From Christensenella sp. UBA7588 (GTDB lineage Bacteria > Bacillota > Clostridia > Christensenellales > CAG-917), in contig DLKM01000026.1 in assembly GCA_002478945.1 (NCBI GenBank), forward strand, positions 1 to 64,000: a DNA stretch of 64,000 nt. The letters run 5' to 3'. Of the stretch, positions 61,657 through 64,000 are shown in pieces. How positions within the stretch are numbered: position 1 is the stretch's first letter; every line of letters starts with the position of its first letter. The notes under the pieces are model-generated. The model saw only the letters and a program-made list of their open reading frames with translations, made no database searches and had not been told where the DNA came from. The position numbers and the translations under genes were made by a program.

Positions 61657-62778
61657 ATGAGTCAAAAATCGTCGATAAAGAAGCAATCCGAAAAAATAAT
61701 CGTTTTCACGGGAGGCGGAACGGGCGGCCACGTCTACCCCAACCTCGCGCTTATAAACGAGTTTGAAAAACGAGGCTACAAAGCCGTATACGTCGGAGGG
61801 AAAGGAGACACAATCGAAAATCGTCTCGCTCGGGAGCGAGGCATTCCGTATCACGGCGTGAATACGATAAAGTTTGTGCGGTCGTTCGACTTCGACGCAA
61901 TCAAAAACAATATCAAAATTCCTCTCACTCTCAAAAAATCGATTACCGAAACGACGGAATTGCTCAAAGCAATATCCCCCGTATGCGTTTTTTCAAAAGG
62001 CGGTTTCGTGTCGTTGCCCGTCGTATGCGCCGCAAAAAAACTCGGTTTGCCGATTTTCGCTCACGAAAGCGATTTGACGCTCGGGCTTGCCAACAAAATT
62101 GCCGCAAATAAAGGCGCAACGATTTTCAAAGCCAACCCGCATTCTACGTTCAAAGGCGTTTTTTCGGGTATGCCGCTAAGAGACGACTTGTTCAAAAAAA
62201 GCAAAATCGACGCTTATGGCAAACTTTCTATAACAAACCCTCGAGGCAAAAACGTCTTGTTGATTCTCGGCGGTTCGTCGGGAGCAAAAGCGTTAAACGA
62301 CGCGGTTATTCGCAATCTCGACGCGCTGACTCGCGATTTTGTAGTATTGCACGTTTTCGGAAAAGACAAAACCGTAAAAATCACGCACGAGGATTATTTC
62401 GGCTTCGAATACGCAGACGATATATCGCTGTTCTACGCCGCAAGCGACGTTGTTGTATCGAGAGCGGGCGCGACGGCGGTTTTTGAGATTTCGGCATTGC
62501 AAAAACGCGCGCTGTTCGTTCCGCTTCCCAAAGGCGTTTCCAGAGGAGACCAGATTTTCAACGCGAATCTTGCAAAAGAATACGGCGCAAACGTTCTGAT
62601 ACAAGACGACGACTTTGAAAGAAAATTCGTACAAGCGGTTAAAACCGTCGCTTCCGCTCCGCCTATGAAAATTATCGCAAACGACGCAAACGGAAAAATT
62701 GCGGACGTCGTGTGTGATACATTGAGGCGAGGTGAAAAATGCAAAAACAAAAAACCATCGCCAAATGGCTTAGCGTAG
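61657..62778 (+). CDS. murG: UDP-GlcNAc transferase MurG
   Basis: Adds GlcNAc to lipid I at the inner face of the membrane to make lipid II. 373 residues: N-terminal FTGGGTGGHVYPN near 17, GGFVSLPV near 110, HESD near 130, then the donor-binding domain with LILGGSSGAKALND and SRAGATAVFEISALQKRALFVPLP, cited in pieces. Start at the ATG of MSQKSS; there is no visible Shine-Dalgarno. It overlaps the next gene by 40 bp. Slightly divergent from typical MurG, so another GT28 enzyme is a minor alternative. Confidence 0.88.
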   Translation: MSQKSSIKKQSEKIIVFTGGGTGGHVYPNLALINEFEKRGYKAVYVGGKGDTIENRLARERGIPYHGVNTIKFVRSFDFDAIKNNIKIPLTLKKSITETTELLKAISPVCVFSKGGFVSLPVVCAAKKLGLPIFAHESDLTLGLANKIAANKGATIFKANPHSTFKGVFSGMPLRDDLFKKSKIDAYGKLSITNPRGKNVLLILGGSSGAKALNDAVIRNLDALTRDFVVLHVFGKDKTVKITHEDYFGFEYADDISLFYAASDVVVSRAGATAVFEISALQKRALFVPLPKGVSRGDQIFNANLAKEYGANVLIQDDDFERKFVQAVKTVASAPPMKIIANDANGKIADVVCDTLRRGEKCKNKKPSPNGLA

Positions 62779-64000
62779 TACTGCTCACAACCATAGCAAT
62801 CGCAAGTTATTTATTGTTGACGGCGGTCAACGACCGACCCGCGGCGGAAAACGTCGTATCGGGCGCGGAACAAACTCCGTCGCAAGAAGAAACTCCGCCT
62901 CCGCTCGTGTTTTCTTCTTTTCCGAGAAAATGCGAAAAAGTGCAAAACGCCCTCGTCGCTCACGTCGGAGGAGGAGACGACGAGAAAGTCCTCGATTACG
63001 CTTTTTATCACGGGAAAACGCTCCTGTTTTTCTCTACTCTTTCAATAGACAGAGACGTTCGCGAAAAAGGAATTTACATAGCCGTCTTTGACGAGTTCGA
63101 ACTTGAAAAAACAATAAAAATTTTCGATGAAAAACACGACTATCTCTCCTCTGCTCTCTGCGATTCGGGATTGATTGTTTTCGTAAACGGAGAGAACGCA
63201 ACCAAAGCCGTTATTCTCAACGACGAGTTGCAGGTTTGCGCCGAAAACGAGTTTGAAAAACAAGACGTAGTTATCCCCGTCGACAACGGACGAGGAAGCG
63301 AATTCGCGTGCGTAAAGAACGACGTTTTGCGTATCGTAAAAATCGATTCTTCGCTCAATCGAACGCAAGACAACTTCGTATATTCGGGCAATTCAATCTC
63401 CGTAAAACACGCCGTTAGCATCAACGGCAAAACGATGCTGTTTATACAAAACGACAAAGAGTTCAAAACGTTGCGTTATGAACAGAACAAGGGGTTTACA
63501 AGCACGTTTTCCGCAGATAAAAGCGAATTGTTGCAAATACTTCCGATAATTTCAAACAATAAACAGGCTTTTGCCACGCTATGTAAAACCGACGATTCGT
63601 TGCGTCTCGACTCGTTTGACGAGGACTTGAATCACACCGCTCGATACGTTGTGAAAAACGCGCGAAAAGGAGTGCTGTCGTTTAAGGACAACAACCTTAC
63701 TCTCTTTGCGGACAAAAGCGTATACTCGTTCTGCTCCCATATAGAATTTTTGAAAAAAATCGACGTATCGGCGGAATTTTCGTTTGATGATTACGTCGAA
63801 TACTTCGGCGTTGACGGATGTCCTTATCTATTCGTCGCAAAGACGGAAAACGGTTTCGATTTGTGCCGATTTTCACAGGATAACGCAATCAAATTGACGT
63901 CGTTTTCCGCGGCTTCCCGTCCTATCGTTTTCGCTACGGGACAAGAAGAAAACACAGTCGATATTTCGTTGCTTTTCGACGCAAATTCGCAAAACGAAAA
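62739..64000 (+). CDS. Secreted or membrane-anchored protein, 3' end outside window
   Basis: 420 codons are open to the window edge. A signal anchor (about residues 9-29, WLSVVLLTTIAIASYLLL) is followed by an acidic, Pro-rich linker. A beta-rich domain then follows with repeated patterns (short strands with LFF, IAVFD, IVFVNG, LFADKSVYSF), suggestive of a beta-propeller. No family recognised. It starts 40 bp inside the murG end, behind GAGGTG, so the two are coupled. Confidence 0.75.
   Translation, partial: MQKQKTIAKWLSVVLLTTIAIASYLLLTAVNDRPAAENVVSGAEQTPSQEETPPPLVFSSFPRKCEKVQNALVAHVGGGDDEKVLDYAFYHGKTLLFFSTLSIDRDVREKGIYIAVFDEFELEKTIKIFDEKHDYLSSALCDSGLIVFVNGENATKAVILNDELQVCAENEFEKQDVVIPVDNGRGSEFACVKNDVLRIVKIDSSLNRTQDNFVYSGNSISVKHAVSINGKTMLFIQNDKEFKTLRYEQNKGFTSTFSADKSELLQILPIISNNKQAFATLCKTDDSLRLDSFDEDLNHTARYVVKNARKGVLSFKDNNLTLFADKSVYSFCSHIEFLKKIDVSAEFSFDDYVEYFGVDGCPYLFVAKTENGFDLCRFSQDNAIKLTSFSAASRPIVFATGQEENTVDISLLFDANSQNE

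Noticed and set aside
1..64000. CRISPR array, prophage or complete insertion sequence
   Set aside because: No regularly spaced direct repeats, no cas, integrase, transposase, capsid or terminase gene was recognised in the window.

Overview
The window reads as one chromosomal segment of an anaerobic, low-to-moderate-GC Clostridia-type (Firmicutes) bacterium, probably from an uncultured gut lineage. The evidence is gene content: the sporulation-associated yqfC-yqfD-phoH-pgpH-ybeY-era-yqzL-recO cluster, diaminopimelate dehydrogenase, an anaerobic GlpA/GlpB-like/DUF1667 trio, a NifU-like plus GGGtGRT pair, LUD and DUF1846 proteins, and many lipoproteins of Gram-positive style. I cannot place the family securely. 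Most genes lie on the minus strand in tight operons with 4-base ATGA overlaps and clear Shine-Dalgarno sequences. Where promoters can be read they are of the housekeeping type (TTGACA-like, 17-base spacer, TATAAT-like).

Layout. 0-7 kb: 2-hydroxyacid dehydrogenase, then an operon of aconitase-family hydratase, alanine racemase, 5-formyl-THF cyclo-ligase, an RsmD-CoaD fusion and a coiled-coil protein. 7-13 kb: three membrane proteins, valS, pgsA. 13-19 kb: a lipid kinase, HAD phosphatase, ddh, a solitary MazF-type toxin, recX, yigZ, tyrS. 19-25 kb: a lipoprotein, the NifU-like/GGGtGRT pair whose 3' end is echoed twice downstream, then an AT-rich island with a HigB-HigA-SecB-like toxin-antitoxin-chaperone operon, and a LUD protein. 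25-36 kb: a DUF1508-like membrane protein, a ComEC without its nuclease domain, the G3P-oxidation trio, pyrophosphatase, a heterodimeric ABC exporter and tRNA-Leu(CAA). 36-45 kb: M20 peptidase, smpB, secG, ferritin-like protein, an LMW phosphatase plus Sua5 pair, a lipoprotein, recO, yqzL-like, era. 45-51 kb: ybeY, pgpH, phoH, yqfD, yqfC, dnaB. 51-64 kb: a lipoprotein, pepF, a DUF1846 protein, a type IIA topoisomerase pair, an alpha/beta hydrolase, murG and a partial secreted protein.

Non-coding structure stands out. Five copies of a modular interspersed repeat of about 250-400 bp (near 1.0, 31.3, 44.7, 57.8 and 60.2 kb) all lie in the same orientation and only between genes. A second family of about 110-150-bp hairpin elements occurs three times (two near 1.4-1.6 kb, one at 60.5 kb) with a conserved internal-loop motif. 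Two of these end exactly on a neighbouring stop codon.

The most system-like discovery is the three-gene module at 22.8-24.1 kb: a HigB-like toxin, a HigA-like antitoxin with a C-terminal extension, and a SecB-like chaperone. They sit behind one strong promoter with a 19-bp palindromic operator, in sequence visibly more AT-rich than its surroundings. This matches the architecture of toxin-antitoxin-chaperone (TAC) modules known from mycobacteria. Other points worth attention are a DnaB helicase with an SSB-like acidic tail ending in DMPF, the RsmD-CoaD fusion, a predicted leaderless smpB mRNA and a probable CTG start for alanine racemase.
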